Assembly (NCBI GenBank): GCA_963740065.1
Contig: CAVUCS010000001.1
Coordinates: 372,001-436,000 of the forward strand
DNA from: DASVDE01 sp963740065
Lineage (GTDB): Bacteria > Actinomycetota > Thermoleophilia > Solirubrobacterales > 70-9
Reading direction: 5' to 3'
DNA length: 64,000 bases
Shown here: positions 8,442 through 17,200 of the stretch, piece by piece
How positions within the stretch are numbered: the stretch's first letter is position 1
Layout: every line of letters begins with the position of its first letter
Made by a program: the position numbers and the translations under genes
The notes under the pieces: generated by a model
What the model was told of the DNA's origin: nothing
The model's database searches: none
Seen by the model: the letters and a program-made list of their open reading frames with translations, nothing else

Positions 8442-9234
8442 TCTGTTCGCGAATCTTGGCGAGGGCGCGGCGCAGGATTCGCGAGACGTGCATCTGCGAG
8501 TTGCCGATCCGCTCCGCGATCTGCGATTGCGTCATGTCTTCGGCGAAGCGCAGGCGCAGGACCAGGCGCTCTCGCTCGTCGAGATGGGGTAGCGCCGCGT
8601 CGAGAGCGACCCGCCCCTCGACCAGCTCGTAGCCCTCGTCCTCCTCGCCGATCCATTCCGCCGCCGGAGACTCGTCGTCCTCCTCCAAGCCCGCCGGGCG
8701 ATCGAGCGACAGGGGTCTGCGGTTGTGGTTTGCCTCCATCACCTCCAGCACGTCGGTCTGATCGATTTCCAAGCGGTCGGCGATCTCTCCAATCGAGGGG
8801 GATCGCTGCAGCTTCTCGGTCAACTCGGTGATCGCTTTATCGACTTTGGCCATCCGGTCGTGCAGGCCACGTGGCACCCGCACTGTCCAGACCCGGTCGC
8901 GAAAATGGCGTTTCAGCTCGCCGAGGATGGTCGGCGAGGCGAAGGCGGTAAAGGGGATGCCGCGCTCGGGCTCGAAGCGATCGATTGCGTTGAGCAGGCC
9001 GAGGTTCGCCACCTGAAGGAGATCGTCAAAGGACTCGCTGGCGCCGCGATAGCGCAAGGCAAGGCGCTTGGCGAACGGCAGGTTGCGCCGAACCAGCTCT
9101 TCGCGAATGGCCGGATCGCGACGTTCGACGAATCGGGCCCAGAGTTGATCGTCACTTGCCAGCTGTTCTTGCGGTCTCGTCACTTTCCGGCCGACCGTAT
9201 CGCCACTCGGCTCGGTCTCCCTCGGAAAAGGCAT
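8416..9234 (-). CDS. SigB/SigF/SigG-type alternative sigma factor
   Basis: Sigma-70 regions are in order: region 2 with FDDLLQVANLGLLNAIDRF, FTAFASPTILGELKRHFRD and VWTVRVPRGL (promoter melting), region 3 RSPSIGEIADRLEI, and region 4 with HLDERERLVLRLRFAEDMT and SQIAERIGNSQMHVSRIL (the -35 helix-turn-helix). Together with the RsbW-like and STAS genes it fits the stress/sporulation SigB/F family. ATG at 9234 (MPFPRETEPSG) is preferred over an open extension to 9312 that would cross the neighbouring divergent gene. Confidence 0.93.
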   Translation of the reverse strand: MPFPRETEPSGDTVGRKVTRPQEQLASDDQLWARFVERRDPAIREELVRRNLPFAKRLALRYRGASESFDDLLQVANLGLLNAIDRFEPERGIPFTAFASPTILGELKRHFRDRVWTVRVPRGLHDRMAKVDKAITELTEKLQRSPSIGEIADRLEIDQTDVLEVMEANHNRRPLSLDRPAGLEEDDESPAAEWIGEEDEGYELVEGRVALDAALPHLDERERLVLRLRFAEDMTQSQIAERIGNSQMHVSRILRRALAKIREQIREQQQSG

Positions 9235-9275
9235 ACCCCGGACGCCATTCCGCCAAACGGAGCTAGACTCGACCG

Positions 9276-10308
9276 ATGGCGGACGACTCCATTTCGCCTG
9301 AGTCTGAGTCACTGGCCGACGCCGCCGCGCGAAACGGCCGCCCGACGACGCTGCCTGGGCGGCTGATCGATACCGGCGCGCGTGGGGCCCGGCGAGTCGC
9401 CGGAGTCACCGGGCTGGACAGAGCGGTCGATTCGGTCGCCGAGGAGGCGATCGTGCGGGCGATCGAGAGTCCAGCTGTGGAGAGAGCGCTGGAGCGGGTG
9501 ATGAGAGGCCCGATGGTCGAGGAGGCCGTCGGCGCCGCGATCAACAGCCCGGCCGTGGAGCGCTCGGTGATGGAGGCGCTCGACAGTGAGATGGTCGGTC
9601 GCGTCTGGGAGCGCCTGCTGGCCAGCGACGAGACGCAGAAACTTGTCGAGCGGATCGCCGAGGCGCCGGAGTTGCGGGCGGCGATCGCCGCGCAGAGCGT
9701 CGGCGTTTTCGAGGATCTCGCTCAGCAGGCTCGTGGGGTGGCACGCCGACTCGACAGCGCGGTAGAGCGTCCGACCCGATTCCTGGCGCGCCGTGGCCGC
9801 CGCGAGGGGACTCCCGCGCAGGCGGGGTTGGTGACGCGGACAATGGCGCTGATCGCGGACGCCGGCATCCTCAACGCCTTCTTCTTGGTCGCCACCGCGA
9901 CTGGTCGCCTTCGCCACGTCCCTGGTTTCGCCCGATGAGTCAATCGGGCTGGCGGTCGGCGCCGGGCTATGGGTGGGCGCCGCGGCGCTGTACCTACTCG
10001 TCTTCTGGGCGGGGGGCGGTCAAACTCCCGGGGACCGGCTGATGGGAATTCGCCTTCACGTACGCGGCTCCCCGGAGATCAGCGGCGGTCAAGCGCTGGC
10101 CCGGGTGATCGGGGTGGGGCTCTGCTTCATGACGCTGGGCCTCGGCTTCCTGCCGATCCTCTTCACCAAGCGCCGCCGCGGGCTCGACGACTGGATGGCG
10201 GGCACGGAGGTCGTCTACTCCCTTTCCGCCGCTCGCGTCGCTCCCTGGGCTGAGCTGCCGGAAGAGGATGAGGTCACGGCTGAAGATGAGGCTCCGGCAG
10301 TTGCCTGA
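9276..10308 (+). CDS. RDD-family membrane protein, one frameshift
   Basis: The first 180 residues are hydrophilic and helical with repeated VERALERVM / VERSVMEAL-type segments, followed by an RDD domain. The frame breaks at 9900: the ORF from 9276 leaves the hydrophobic pattern after AFFLVATA. One base on, the other frame continues LVAFATSLVSPDESIGLAVG, GGGQTPGDRLMGIRLHV and RRRGLDDWMAGTEVVY to 10308. One extra A at 9900 explains the break. RDD proteins are small multi-helix membrane proteins of uncertain, possibly transport-related function. Confidence 0.8.
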
Positions 10309-10333
10309 GGTGAGCTGAGTCGCTCCGCGCGCC

Positions 10334-11212
10334 CTGATCGCCGGGGCAACCGGGTTCGTCGGCTCGAGATTGGCCGCGGCGCTTGCGGACTCCGGGGTCG
10401 AGGTTCGCTGTCTCGCCCGCGACGTGTCGCGGGCCCAGGGTCTCGCCGAGCGAGGGCTTGAACTGCGCGAGGGGGACGTCACCGAAGCGCGGACCCTGGA
10501 GGGCCTGGGGGAGGGCGTTGACGTCGCCTACTTCCTCGTCCACTCGATGGCCGGCGGGGGCGGCTTCGAAGAGCGTGAGCGCCAGGGCGCGCGCAATTTC
10601 GCCCGAATGGCAAAGCGGGAGGGAGTCAAGCGGCTGGTCTACCTCGGTGGTCTCGGCGACGAGGGCACCTCCAAGCACTTGAGTAGCCGGCACGAGGCCG
10701 CCCGCATCCTTGCCGCCGAGGGTCCGCCGCTGACCTACTTCCGGGCGGCGATGGTGGTCGGCGCGGGCAGCGAGTCCTACCGGACTCTGCGCTACCTGGT
10801 GCGGCGGCTGCCGGTGATGATCGCCCCGGCCTGGCTGAAGACCGACACCCAGCCGATCGGCATCGACGACGCGGTCGAGTTCCTGCGGCGCGCTCCGGAA
10901 GTCCCCGAGTCGGAAGGCCGAGAGGTGCAGATCGGTGGTCCCGACGTCCTCTCCTACGGTGAGATGCTGGACCGGATGGCGATCGCGATGGGCAAGCGCC
11001 CGCGCACGATGATTCCCGTTCCCTTCATCACCCCGTGGCTCTCTGCGCTCTGGCTGGGGCTGGTCACCCCGGTCGACACCAATGTCGCGCGACCGCTTGT
11101 CGAGGGCTTGCGGACGGCGACCGTCGTCACCGACCCCTCCGGTGCCGAGCCCTTCGGCATCTCGCCGCTCACCTTCGACGAGACGCTGAGTCGCGCGCTG
11201 GCTAGCGATTGA
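10334..11212 (+). CDS. NAD(P)-binding epimerase/NmrA-like protein, start unresolved
   Basis: The frame encodes a Rossmann N-terminus LIAGATGFVGSRLAAALADS, then EGDVTEARTLEGLGEGVDV and YFLVHSMAGGGGFEER, as in atypical SDR proteins related to complex I NDUFA9 and NmrA. No ATG, GTG or TTG precedes the glycine-rich motif: the frame opens after TGA 10316-10318 and the first canonical start, TTG 10370, would delete it. CTG 10334 is given here as a placeholder. A start further upstream combined with a one-base insertion is equally possible. The end overlaps the convergent winged-helix gene by 11 bp. Confidence 0.75.
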   Translation: MIAGATGFVGSRLAAALADSGVEVRCLARDVSRAQGLAERGLELREGDVTEARTLEGLGEGVDVAYFLVHSMAGGGGFEERERQGARNFARMAKREGVKRLVYLGGLGDEGTSKHLSSRHEAARILAAEGPPLTYFRAAMVVGAGSESYRTLRYLVRRLPVMIAPAWLKTDTQPIGIDDAVEFLRRAPEVPESEGREVQIGGPDVLSYGEMLDRMAIAMGKRPRTMIPVPFITPWLSALWLGLVTPVDTNVARPLVEGLRTATVVTDPSGAEPFGISPLTFDETLSRALASD

Positions 11213-11466
11213 GCAGCTCGTCGAAGCGCAGCGCAGCGCGGGTGGGGAGGATGAAGGAGTCGTGGATGTGGAGGAGACCGGCGCCGGTGAGGTCGCGCAC
11301 CGCCCGCTCGATCGAGTCGCGGTCGGCGAACTCCTTGGAGGCGCCGGCTCACTTCGCGCGTCAGCTCGGCGACGGTCACCTGGGCGGGGTGGAGAGCGAG
11401 CACGTGCTGGAGGATCGCCGACTCGGTTGCCGCGTCCTCGCGGGCGGGGGTTCGGGTGTCGTCCAT
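11202..11466 (-). CDS. Small winged-helix protein, one frameshift
   Basis: ATG 11466 opens MDDTRTPAREDAATESAILQ and continues HVLALHPAQVTVAELTREVS. At about 11340 the frame has to move by one base, after which it reads SKEFADRDSIERAVRDLTGA and GLLHIHDSFILPTRAALRFD, ending with TAG at 11202. Combined, this is a helix-turn-helix plus wing of about 88 aa. A single extra base (the C in a CC pair on the coding strand) would explain the break. Function is a guess: a DNA-binding regulator, lying just downstream of another small regulator on the same strand. Confidence 0.6.
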
Positions 11467-11496
11467 CTCGTTCACGGTTCGCGCCACTGTCCGACC

Positions 11497-11845
11497 TCAA
11501 GCGATGGGCGGGACGGTTTCCTCCCCCTTCCCGGCGCCATTTGACGCTTCTGTGACGTCCAGGCCAAGTGCGGTTCGTGCCCACTCGGGCTCCACGAGCC
11601 GCTCGGTAGAAGTGCTGGGTGGAGCCACGAACGGGTCTCGTCCCGACCAGCCTCAGCGCGTTGCATTCGGCCAGCACGCGCACGTGGTAGGCAACGTTGC
11701 TGAGCGGCTCGGAGAGGGTTTCCGCCAGGTCTCTGGGGCTGGACTCTTCCACTCGAGCCATCTCCCGCAGGATGCGCCGACGCATCGGGTGTCCGAGCGC
11801 GGTCAGGAGGTCATCAGTGGCGGCCGAGCCGTTGCGGCTGGTCAC
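11497..11845 (-). CDS. ArsR-type helix-turn-helix regulator, one frameshift
   Basis: GTG 11845 begins a winged-helix domain: DDLLTALGHPMRRRILREMA, ESSPRDLAETLSEPLSNVAY as the recognition helix, and RLVGTRPVRGSTQHFYRA as the wing. At about 11595 one base must be skipped to continue with VEPEWARTALGLDVTEASNG and stop at 11497, giving about 115 aa, typical of the family. Without the shift the frame runs on as a long unrelated ORF antisense to other genes. It is divergent from the XRE gene and upstream of the small winged-helix gene. Confidence 0.75.
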
Positions 11846-11890
11846 AGCAAGCAGCGAATATAGACCAAACGAAATGTTTTGTCTGTAGTG

Positions 11891-11912
11891 CTTCTGTCTT
11901 CATGGACAGAAG
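11891..11912. promoter_or_regulatory. Inverted repeat between the ArsR and XRE genes
   Basis: CTTCTGTC, 6 nt, GACAGAAG is a perfect 8-bp dyad in the divergent intergenic region, 9 nt before the XRE start. It is a plausible operator for one of the two flanking regulators or a leader hairpin. Confidence 0.4.
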
Positions 11913-14074
11913 ATTGACGGCTTGGAACCGCGCGACCGATTCGCCGCAAACCTGCGCCAAGCCCGGCTGAAGAAGGGGATCTCCCAAGAGGAGCTGGGCT
12001 TCCGCTGTGAGCTGCATCGGACCGAGATCTCCCTACTGGAGCGCGGCGGGCGAGAGCCGCGGCTGGGGACGATCGTCAAGCTCGCGGGCGCTCTCGGCAC
12101 GACTCCGCAAAGACTTTGCGCCGGCATCGCCTGGGAGACGCCCCCGGGCCGCTTCAAGATCGAGGGGACCGCGTGGACTGAGGCGTCCTCGCGGACGCCG
12201 CCCATCTCGCTGAAGACCGCGGTCACGCCGCCGTCTTCGCGCTGCTCGTCGGCGATCACGTGGGAGACGGCATTGATCAGCGCCAGGTGGGTGAAGGCCT
12301 GGGGGTAGTTGCCGAGGTGCTGCCCGCTGGGGGCGTCCAGCTCCTCGGCGTAGAGGTCGAGCCAGCCGGATGACTCCAGCAGTCGCTCGCACAGCTTGCG
12401 GGCGCGGCGCTTCTCGCCGATCTCCGAGAGCGCCGAAACCAGCCAGAAGGAGCAGATCAGGAAGGTGCCCTCCTCGCCGCTTAGCCCGTCGTCGGTCTCA
12501 TCGACCTTGTAGCGGAGGACGAGGCCGTGCTGCGTGAGGTCGTCGGCGATCGCGTTCACCGTCGCTCTTACCCGCGGGTCGTCGGGCGGGAGGAAGCGAA
12601 GCAAAGGGATGAGCAGGGTGGAGGCGTCCAACGCGTCGGTGTCGTAGTGCTGGCGGAAGATGCCGTCGCGGACGCCGCGCTCGAGGATCTCCGCGCGGAT
12701 TCTCTCCGCCGTCTCCTCCCACTCGGCGGCGATCTCCTCGAAGCCGATGTCGCGGGCCAGTCGCGCTCCGCGATCGACCGCGACCCAGATCATCAGCTTC
12801 GAGGAAACGTAGTGCTGCGGCTCCCCGCGCGACTCCCAGATTCCCTGGTCGGGATGCGGCCAGGCGGCGATCGCCGCCTCGACCTGGTGGCGGATCAGCT
12901 GGCGGTCGGCCGGCGTCCCCGTGCCTCTCAGCGCTTTCTGGTGCAGGTAGATCGAGTCGAGAAGCGCCCCCCAAACATCGTGCTGGCGCTGGTCGAAGGC
13001 GCCGTTGCCGATCCGCACCGGCCGCGAGTCGGCGTAGCCGCTGAGGTGGTCCAGGGTGCTCTCGGTCAGGTCTTTCTCGCCGCCGATCCCGTACATGATC
13101 TGCAGGTCGGGGTTCTCGCGGCAGACACTGACGATGAAGCGCATGTAGTCGCGCGCCTCCTGGTCGAAGCCGAGTGTGTGCAGCGCCCAGAGGCTGAAGG
13201 TCGAGTCCCGGATCCAGGTGTAGCGGTAGTCCCAGTTGCGCTCGCCGCCGGGCGTCTCGGGCAGCGACGTTGTCGGCGCGGCCAGGATCGCTCCGGTGGG
13301 CGTGTAAGTGAGCCCCTTCAGCACCAGCGCCGAGCGCTGCAGGTGAATCCGCCAGGGGTGGTCGGGGAATTTGCCGTCGCGCAGCCAGTGTCGCCAGAAC
13401 TCGCAGGTCGAGTCGAGCCGCTCCTGGGCCTCCGGGGCGCTGCGCGGCCCGCCGAGGCCACCGTCGTCCCAGGTGACCGCGCAGAAGCCGGACTCGTCCT
13501 CGCGCAGGCGGATCGTTCCGCGGGCGACTCCGTCCTCCAAGCTCAGCTCCATATCGCTGGTCAGCTGCAGCTCGACGCCGTCGGCGCCTCGGGCGTGGGC
13601 CTCGCCCAGCTCGCCGCCGCTCCAGGTCGCGTCCTCGGTCCCGTAGGCGAAGCGAGGCGCGCACTCCATCTCCAGGTCGACGTAGCCGTCGATGCAGGTC
13701 ATCGTCCGCAGTAGGGAGCGGTCGGATTCGTGCGCGGTTTGGGGTCGGCTGCCTCTTCCTTCCGATGTCGCCCACTCGCCGATCGTCAGCGCGTCGTGGA
13801 TCACGACCCAGCCGGTGTCGGTCACCCAGGTCGTCTCGACGATGAGCGTGCCCGGCTCGTAGCGGCGGCTGATCGGGACAACCAACCCTTTCGGCGCCAG
13901 CCTGAAATGGCCGGCGCCACGATCGAGCACGGCGCCAAAGGCGCTCGGAGAGTCGAAGCGGGGGAGGCAGAGCCACTCGATCGAGCCGTCGAAGGAGACG
14001 AGGGCGCTGGTATGGCAGTCCGAAAGGAAGCCGTAGCTGCCGATCGGGGGGAAGCGGTTCTGACCAGCGCTCAC
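11900..14074 (-). CDS. Glycoside hydrolase family 15 (glucoamylase/trehalase-like)
   Basis: IGSYGFLSDCHTSALVSFDG and SIEWLCLPRFDSPSAFGAVL at the N-terminus, RNWDYRYTWIRDSTFSLWAL near residue 280, IWESRGEPQHYVSSKLMIW (likely general-acid Glu) and GNYPQAFTHLALINAVSHVI mark a full GH15 protein with its N-terminal beta-sandwich and (alpha/alpha)6 barrel. It would release glucose from alpha-glucans or trehalose. The family normally ends shortly after the last motif; here the frame runs about 100 further codons antisense to the XRE gene. The last part is therefore suspect and the true 3' end may be near 12200. The start is GTG 14074. Confidence 0.88.
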   Translation of the reverse strand: MSAGQNRFPPIGSYGFLSDCHTSALVSFDGSIEWLCLPRFDSPSAFGAVLDRGAGHFRLAPKGLVVPISRRYEPGTLIVETTWVTDTGWVVIHDALTIGEWATSEGRGSRPQTAHESDRSLLRTMTCIDGYVDLEMECAPRFAYGTEDATWSGGELGEAHARGADGVELQLTSDMELSLEDGVARGTIRLREDESGFCAVTWDDGGLGGPRSAPEAQERLDSTCEFWRHWLRDGKFPDHPWRIHLQRSALVLKGLTYTPTGAILAAPTTSLPETPGGERNWDYRYTWIRDSTFSLWALHTLGFDQEARDYMRFIVSVCRENPDLQIMYGIGGEKDLTESTLDHLSGYADSRPVRIGNGAFDQRQHDVWGALLDSIYLHQKALRGTGTPADRQLIRHQVEAAIAAWPHPDQGIWESRGEPQHYVSSKLMIWVAVDRGARLARDIGFEEIAAEWEETAERIRAEILERGVRDGIFRQHYDTDALDASTLLIPLLRFLPPDDPRVRATVNAIADDLTQHGLVLRYKVDETDDGLSGEEGTFLICSFWLVSALSEIGEKRRARKLCERLLESSGWLDLYAEELDAPSGQHLGNYPQAFTHLALINAVSHVIADEQREDGGVTAVFSEMGGVREDASVHAVPSILKRPGGVSQAMPAQSLCGVVPRAPASLTIVPSRGSRPPRSSREISVRCSSQRKPSSSWEIPFFSRAWRRFAANRSRGSKPSIFCP
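11922..12308 (+). CDS. XRE-family helix-turn-helix regulator
   Basis: The TTG start at 11922 gives FAANLRQARLKKGISQEELG, FRCELHRTEISLLERGGREP and LGTIVKLAGALGTTPQRLCA, a clear lambda-repressor-like domain in the first 75 residues. Small regulators of this kind normally end about there; this frame runs another 45 codons antisense to the 3' end of the glucoamylase gene. The extension looks non-conserved, so the natural stop may have been lost through an indel near 12170. The DNA-binding assignment is firm, the C-terminus is not. Confidence 0.8.
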   Translation: MEPRDRFAANLRQARLKKGISQEELGFRCELHRTEISLLERGGREPRLGTIVKLAGALGTTPQRLCAGIAWETPPGRFKIEGTAWTEASSRTPPISLKTAVTPPSSRCSSAITWETALISARWVKAWG

Positions 14075-14094
14075 AGAGGTGCCAAGCTACCACC

Positions 14095-15009
14095 GTGAGC
14101 CTTCCCATCGCCCATGTCGCCGGCTCCTTCGTGCCGCTGGAGGTGTTCCCGCTGACCGTCGCCGGGATTCTCTACTGGCACCGAGCGATGGTCCTCTCCT
14201 GGGACGACCGCGCGGTTCCGGCCTGGCGCCAGGCGTGTTTCGCCGGCGGGTTGGCGTTGATCGCGATCGCGCTGTTCAGCCCCGTCGGCCACATCTCCGA
14301 GGAGCTGGTCATCGCCCACATGGTGGAGCACCTGCTGATCGGCGATCTCGCCTCGCTGCTGCTCGTCCTCGGCCTCACCCGCTCCCTGTTGCAGCCGATC
14401 CTCGCGATCCGACTTTTCAACCGGCTCCAGGTTCTCGCCCATCCGTTCGTCGCCCTGCCGCTTTGGGCGATCAACCTCTTCGCCTGGCATATCCCCGCCC
14501 TCTACCAGGACGCCTACGGTACGGCGCCGATCCACGCGATCGAGCATTCCGCCTTCCTCTTTTTCGGCTGCCTGATGTGGATGCCGGTTTTCGGCCCACT
14601 GCCGAAGCCGGAGTGGTTCGGCGCCGGGTGGAAGGTCGGCTACGTGATCGCGGTGCGCTTCACCGGGGCGATCCTCGGCAACGTGCTGATGTGGTCAGGA
14701 ACGGTGCTCTATCCGATCTACGCCCAGGGGGAGCGCTACTGGGGGGTCTCGCCGCTGGCCGACCAGAGCACCGCCGGGGTGGTGATGATGATCGAGGGGA
14801 CTTTTCTCGCCCTCGGCGTCCTCGCCTGGGTCTTCTTCCAGGTCTCCCGCGAGGGGATGGAGAAGCAGCGGCTGCTCGACCTCGCCCATGAGCGTGGCGT
14901 CGAGCTCGACGAGACCCGCGCGCAGCGAGCTGTCGCCGCCGGGCACGGAGCGCGGCTGGAGGAGCGGATCATGGGCGGGAGGACGGGAGATCGTGTCGGC
15001 ACTCGATAG
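14095..15009 (+). CDS. CtaG-type cytochrome c oxidase assembly membrane protein
   Basis: A 304-aa protein with about seven hydrophobic helices and His-containing motifs IAHMVEHLLIGDLASLLLVL, LFAWHIPALYQDA and IHAIEHSAFLFFGCLMWMPV, as in the Caa3_CtaG family (DUF1404-like), proposed to help copper delivery to CuB of cytochrome oxidase. GTG 14095 lies only 20 bp from the divergent glucoamylase start, so promoters overlap. The C-terminal 50 residues are charged and cytosolic. Confidence 0.87.
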   Translation: MSLPIAHVAGSFVPLEVFPLTVAGILYWHRAMVLSWDDRAVPAWRQACFAGGLALIAIALFSPVGHISEELVIAHMVEHLLIGDLASLLLVLGLTRSLLQPILAIRLFNRLQVLAHPFVALPLWAINLFAWHIPALYQDAYGTAPIHAIEHSAFLFFGCLMWMPVFGPLPKPEWFGAGWKVGYVIAVRFTGAILGNVLMWSGTVLYPIYAQGERYWGVSPLADQSTAGVVMMIEGTFLALGVLAWVFFQVSREGMEKQRLLDLAHERGVELDETRAQRAVAAGHGARLEERIMGGRTGDRVGTR

Positions 15010-15112
15010 GGCCAAGGCCTGGCTGGTCACCGGGCCGGTCGGCCGCGGCCTCTCCTTCGCGCTCGACTTCGCGGTGGCGCTGCGCAAGGGCCTGCATCAA
15101 CGCCGGGGCTAG
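14993..15112 (+). CDS. Small protein (39 aa), unknown
   Basis: GTG 14993, preceded by a GGGAGGACGGGAG purine stretch, opens SALDRAKAWLVTGPVGRGLS followed by FALDFAVALRKGLHQRRG. It overlaps the ctaG end by 17 bp and could be an amphipathic helix. I do not recognise a function; support comes from the ribosome-like site, the overlap and a composition unlike a shadow frame. Confidence 0.4.
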   Translation: MSALDRAKAWLVTGPVGRGLSFALDFAVALRKGLHQRRG

Positions 15113-15117
15113 ATCGT

Positions 15118-15160
15118 CCGCTGTTCCTTTGTTCCCATATATGGAGCAAAGGCACAGCGG
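15118..15160. terminator. Hairpin between the ctaG region and tig
   Basis: Two 18-nt arms (15118-15135 and 15143-15160) pair at 16 of 18 positions around a CATATAT loop. There is no T tract on the plus strand. It may end the upstream transcript or be a short palindromic repeat; tig starts 33 bp later. Confidence 0.45.
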
Positions 15161-15193
15161 AAGCAGTTGTGATTCCTCTAGGGTCCGGCGCCG

Positions 15194-16576
15194 ATGCAGA
15201 CCACCGTCACAGAGCTTCCCGACTCCCGCGCGAGAGTCGAGGTCGAGGTTTCCGCCGGGGATGTCGACCGCGGTGCCCAGCGCGCCGCCCGCGCGATGGC
15301 TCGGGAAATGCGGATGCCGGGCTTCCGCAAGGGCAAGGCGCCGCCTTCGCTGGTGATTCAGCGGCTCGGCTTTGGCGCTGTGCTGGAAGAGGCGATCCGC
15401 GACTCACTGCCCGAGTGGTACGAGCGGGCTTTGCTCGCCTCCGGCATCAGCCCAGTCGGCGACCCCAGCATCGAGATCGTCTCCGCCCCCGAAGATGAGG
15501 GCGAGCCGCTCTCCTTCAAGTTCGAGGTGGGAGTGCGGCCGAAGGCGAAGCTGGGTGACTACAAGGGCCTGGAAGTCGGCAAGGCCGACACCGAGGTTCC
15601 CGACGACATCATCGAGCGTGAGATCGAGCGAGTTCGCGAGGGCTTCGCCCGGCTGGAGCCGGTGGAGCGGCCCGGGGCCGAGGGCGACGGACTGCTGATC
15701 GACTTCGAGGGCTCCGTCGACGGCGAGCCCTTCGAGGGGGGCAAGGCGACTGACTACCTGCTGCAGCTTGGCGGTGGCCAGTTGATCGAGGGCTTCGAGG
15801 AACAGCTGACCGGCGCCAGAGGCGGCGAGGAGCGCGAGGTCAAGGTCACCTTCCCCGCCGATTACCACGCCGAGCAGCTGGCCGGCGCAGATGCCGTATT
15901 CGCGGTCAGCGTCAAAGAGGTCCGCGAGAAAGTCCTCCCCGAGGTCGACGATGACTTCGCCTCCGAGGCTTCGGAGTTCGACACGGTCGAGGAGCTGCGG
16001 GCGGACATCCGCGAGAAACTTGCCGAGGCGGTTGGGGAGCGGATCGAACAGGACTTCCGGATGGCGGCGATCGACGCCGCGGTGGAGAAGGCGACGGTCG
16101 AGTTGCCCGACGAGCTTGCGACCGCCCGCTCGACGGAGCGCTGGGAGCGGGTCGAGCGCCAGATCGCCTCGCGCGGAATGGACCCCAACGCCTACCTGCA
16201 GATGCAGGGCAAAACGCGCGACGAGGTGATCGCCGAGGCCAAGCCCGACGCCGAGCAAGAGCTGAAGCGCGAGGCGGTCCTGACCGCGATCGCCGAGGCC
16301 GAGAGCATCGAGGTCTCCGATGAGGAGATGGTGGAGGCGCTGGAGCACACCGCCGAGCACGAGCGGACGACGCCCGCGAAGCTGCTGGAGCGCCTGCGCG
16401 AGAGCGGCCGCGACGTCCTGGTCAGCGAGGACATAAGGGTCCGCAAGGCGATCGACCTGGTCGCCGAGTCGGCGGAGCCGATCGCGATGGAACAGGCTGA
16501 GGTGCGCGAGAAACTTTGGACGCCGGAGAAGGAGCGCGAGGCGGCCGGCAACCTTTGGACCCCCGGTTCTGACTGA
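15194..16576 (+). CDS. tig: Trigger factor, ribosome-associated chaperone
   Basis: The ribosome-binding signature GFRKGKAP is at about residues 44-51 of the N-terminal domain. It is followed by an FKBP-like PPIase domain (GDGLLIDFEGSVDGEPFEGG, LIEGFEEQLTGARGGEE) and a long helical C-terminal chaperone domain. The 460-aa length is normal. It binds ribosomal protein L23 and shields nascent chains, with prolyl isomerase activity. It lies directly upstream of clpP, the classic tig-clpP arrangement, although clpX is separated from them here by three genes. Confidence 0.96.
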   Translation: MQTTVTELPDSRARVEVEVSAGDVDRGAQRAARAMAREMRMPGFRKGKAPPSLVIQRLGFGAVLEEAIRDSLPEWYERALLASGISPVGDPSIEIVSAPEDEGEPLSFKFEVGVRPKAKLGDYKGLEVGKADTEVPDDIIEREIERVREGFARLEPVERPGAEGDGLLIDFEGSVDGEPFEGGKATDYLLQLGGGQLIEGFEEQLTGARGGEEREVKVTFPADYHAEQLAGADAVFAVSVKEVREKVLPEVDDDFASEASEFDTVEELRADIREKLAEAVGERIEQDFRMAAIDAAVEKATVELPDELATARSTERWERVERQIASRGMDPNAYLQMQGKTRDEVIAEAKPDAEQELKREAVLTAIAEAESIEVSDEEMVEALEHTAEHERTTPAKLLERLRESGRDVLVSEDIRVRKAIDLVAESAEPIAMEQAEVREKLWTPEKEREAAGNLWTPGSD

Positions 16577-16615
16577 GCGACGAGCGCGCCTGGCGCCTTC
16601 TATAGAGTGCCGAGC

Positions 16616-17200
16616 ATGAGTCCTCTGGTCCCAATGGTCGTCGAGCAGACCTCGCGTGGCGAGCGCTCCTTCGACATCTACTCGCGCCTGCTCAACGAGC
16701 GGATCATCTTCCTCGGCACCGAGGTGACACAGGACATCGCCAACCTGATTGTCGCCCAGTTGTTGCACCTCGAGTCCGAAGACCCGGACAAGGACATCAG
16801 CCTCTACATCAACTCCCCGGGCGGCTCCGTCTATGCCGGGCTGGCGATCTACGACACGATGCAGTTCATCAAGCCCGACGTGCAGACGATCTGCGTCGGC
16901 ATCGCGATGAGCATGGGCGCCCTGTTGCTGGCCGGCGGCGCCGCCGGCAAGCGGATGTCGCTGCCCAACTCGAAGATCCTTATCCACCAGGTCTCATCCG
17001 GCTTCCAGGGTCAGGCGACCGACATCGAGATTCACGCCAGAGAGATCATCGACGTCCGCCGCCGCCTCGACGAGATCCTGGCCAAACACACCGGCCAGTC
17101 TTTCGAGAGAGTCACGAGAGACACTGATCGCGACTACTTCATGAGCGCCGACGAGGCGAAGGAGTACAACCTCGTCGACCGCGTCATCGAGCACCACTGA
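16616..17200 (+). CDS. clpP: ATP-dependent Clp protease proteolytic subunit
   Basis: The ClpP serine-protease fold is clear: INSPGGSVYAGLAIYDTMQ forms the oxyanion-hole region, GIAMSMGALLLAGG contains the nucleophilic Ser, SKILIHQVSSGFQGQATDIE contains the catalytic His, and VTRDTDRDYFMSADEAKEY contains the catalytic Asp. ATG 16616 gives 194 aa; GTG 16607 is an alternative. The 14-mer chamber works with ClpX or ClpC ATPases; clpX lies about 2.5 kb downstream. Confidence 0.96.
   Translation: MSPLVPMVVEQTSRGERSFDIYSRLLNERIIFLGTEVTQDIANLIVAQLLHLESEDPDKDISLYINSPGGSVYAGLAIYDTMQFIKPDVQTICVGIAMSMGALLLAGGAAGKRMSLPNSKILIHQVSSGFQGQATDIEIHAREIIDVRRRLDEILAKHTGQSFERVTRDTDRDYFMSADEAKEYNLVDRVIEHH

Noticed and set aside
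10274..11845. Minus-strand ORF of 523 codons
   Set aside because: Only its first about 85 codons (ArsR domain) are protein-like; the rest is antisense to the epimerase gene and Arg/Pro-rich, caused by the frameshift at about 11595.
12498..14108. Second minus-strand ORF over the glucoamylase gene
   Set aside because: Arg/Pro/Ala-rich shadow frame of a GC-rich gene; the GH15 motifs lie in the other frame.
15404..16987. 527-codon ORF antisense to tig and clpP
   Set aside because: Shadow of two firmly identified genes; no recognisable motifs.
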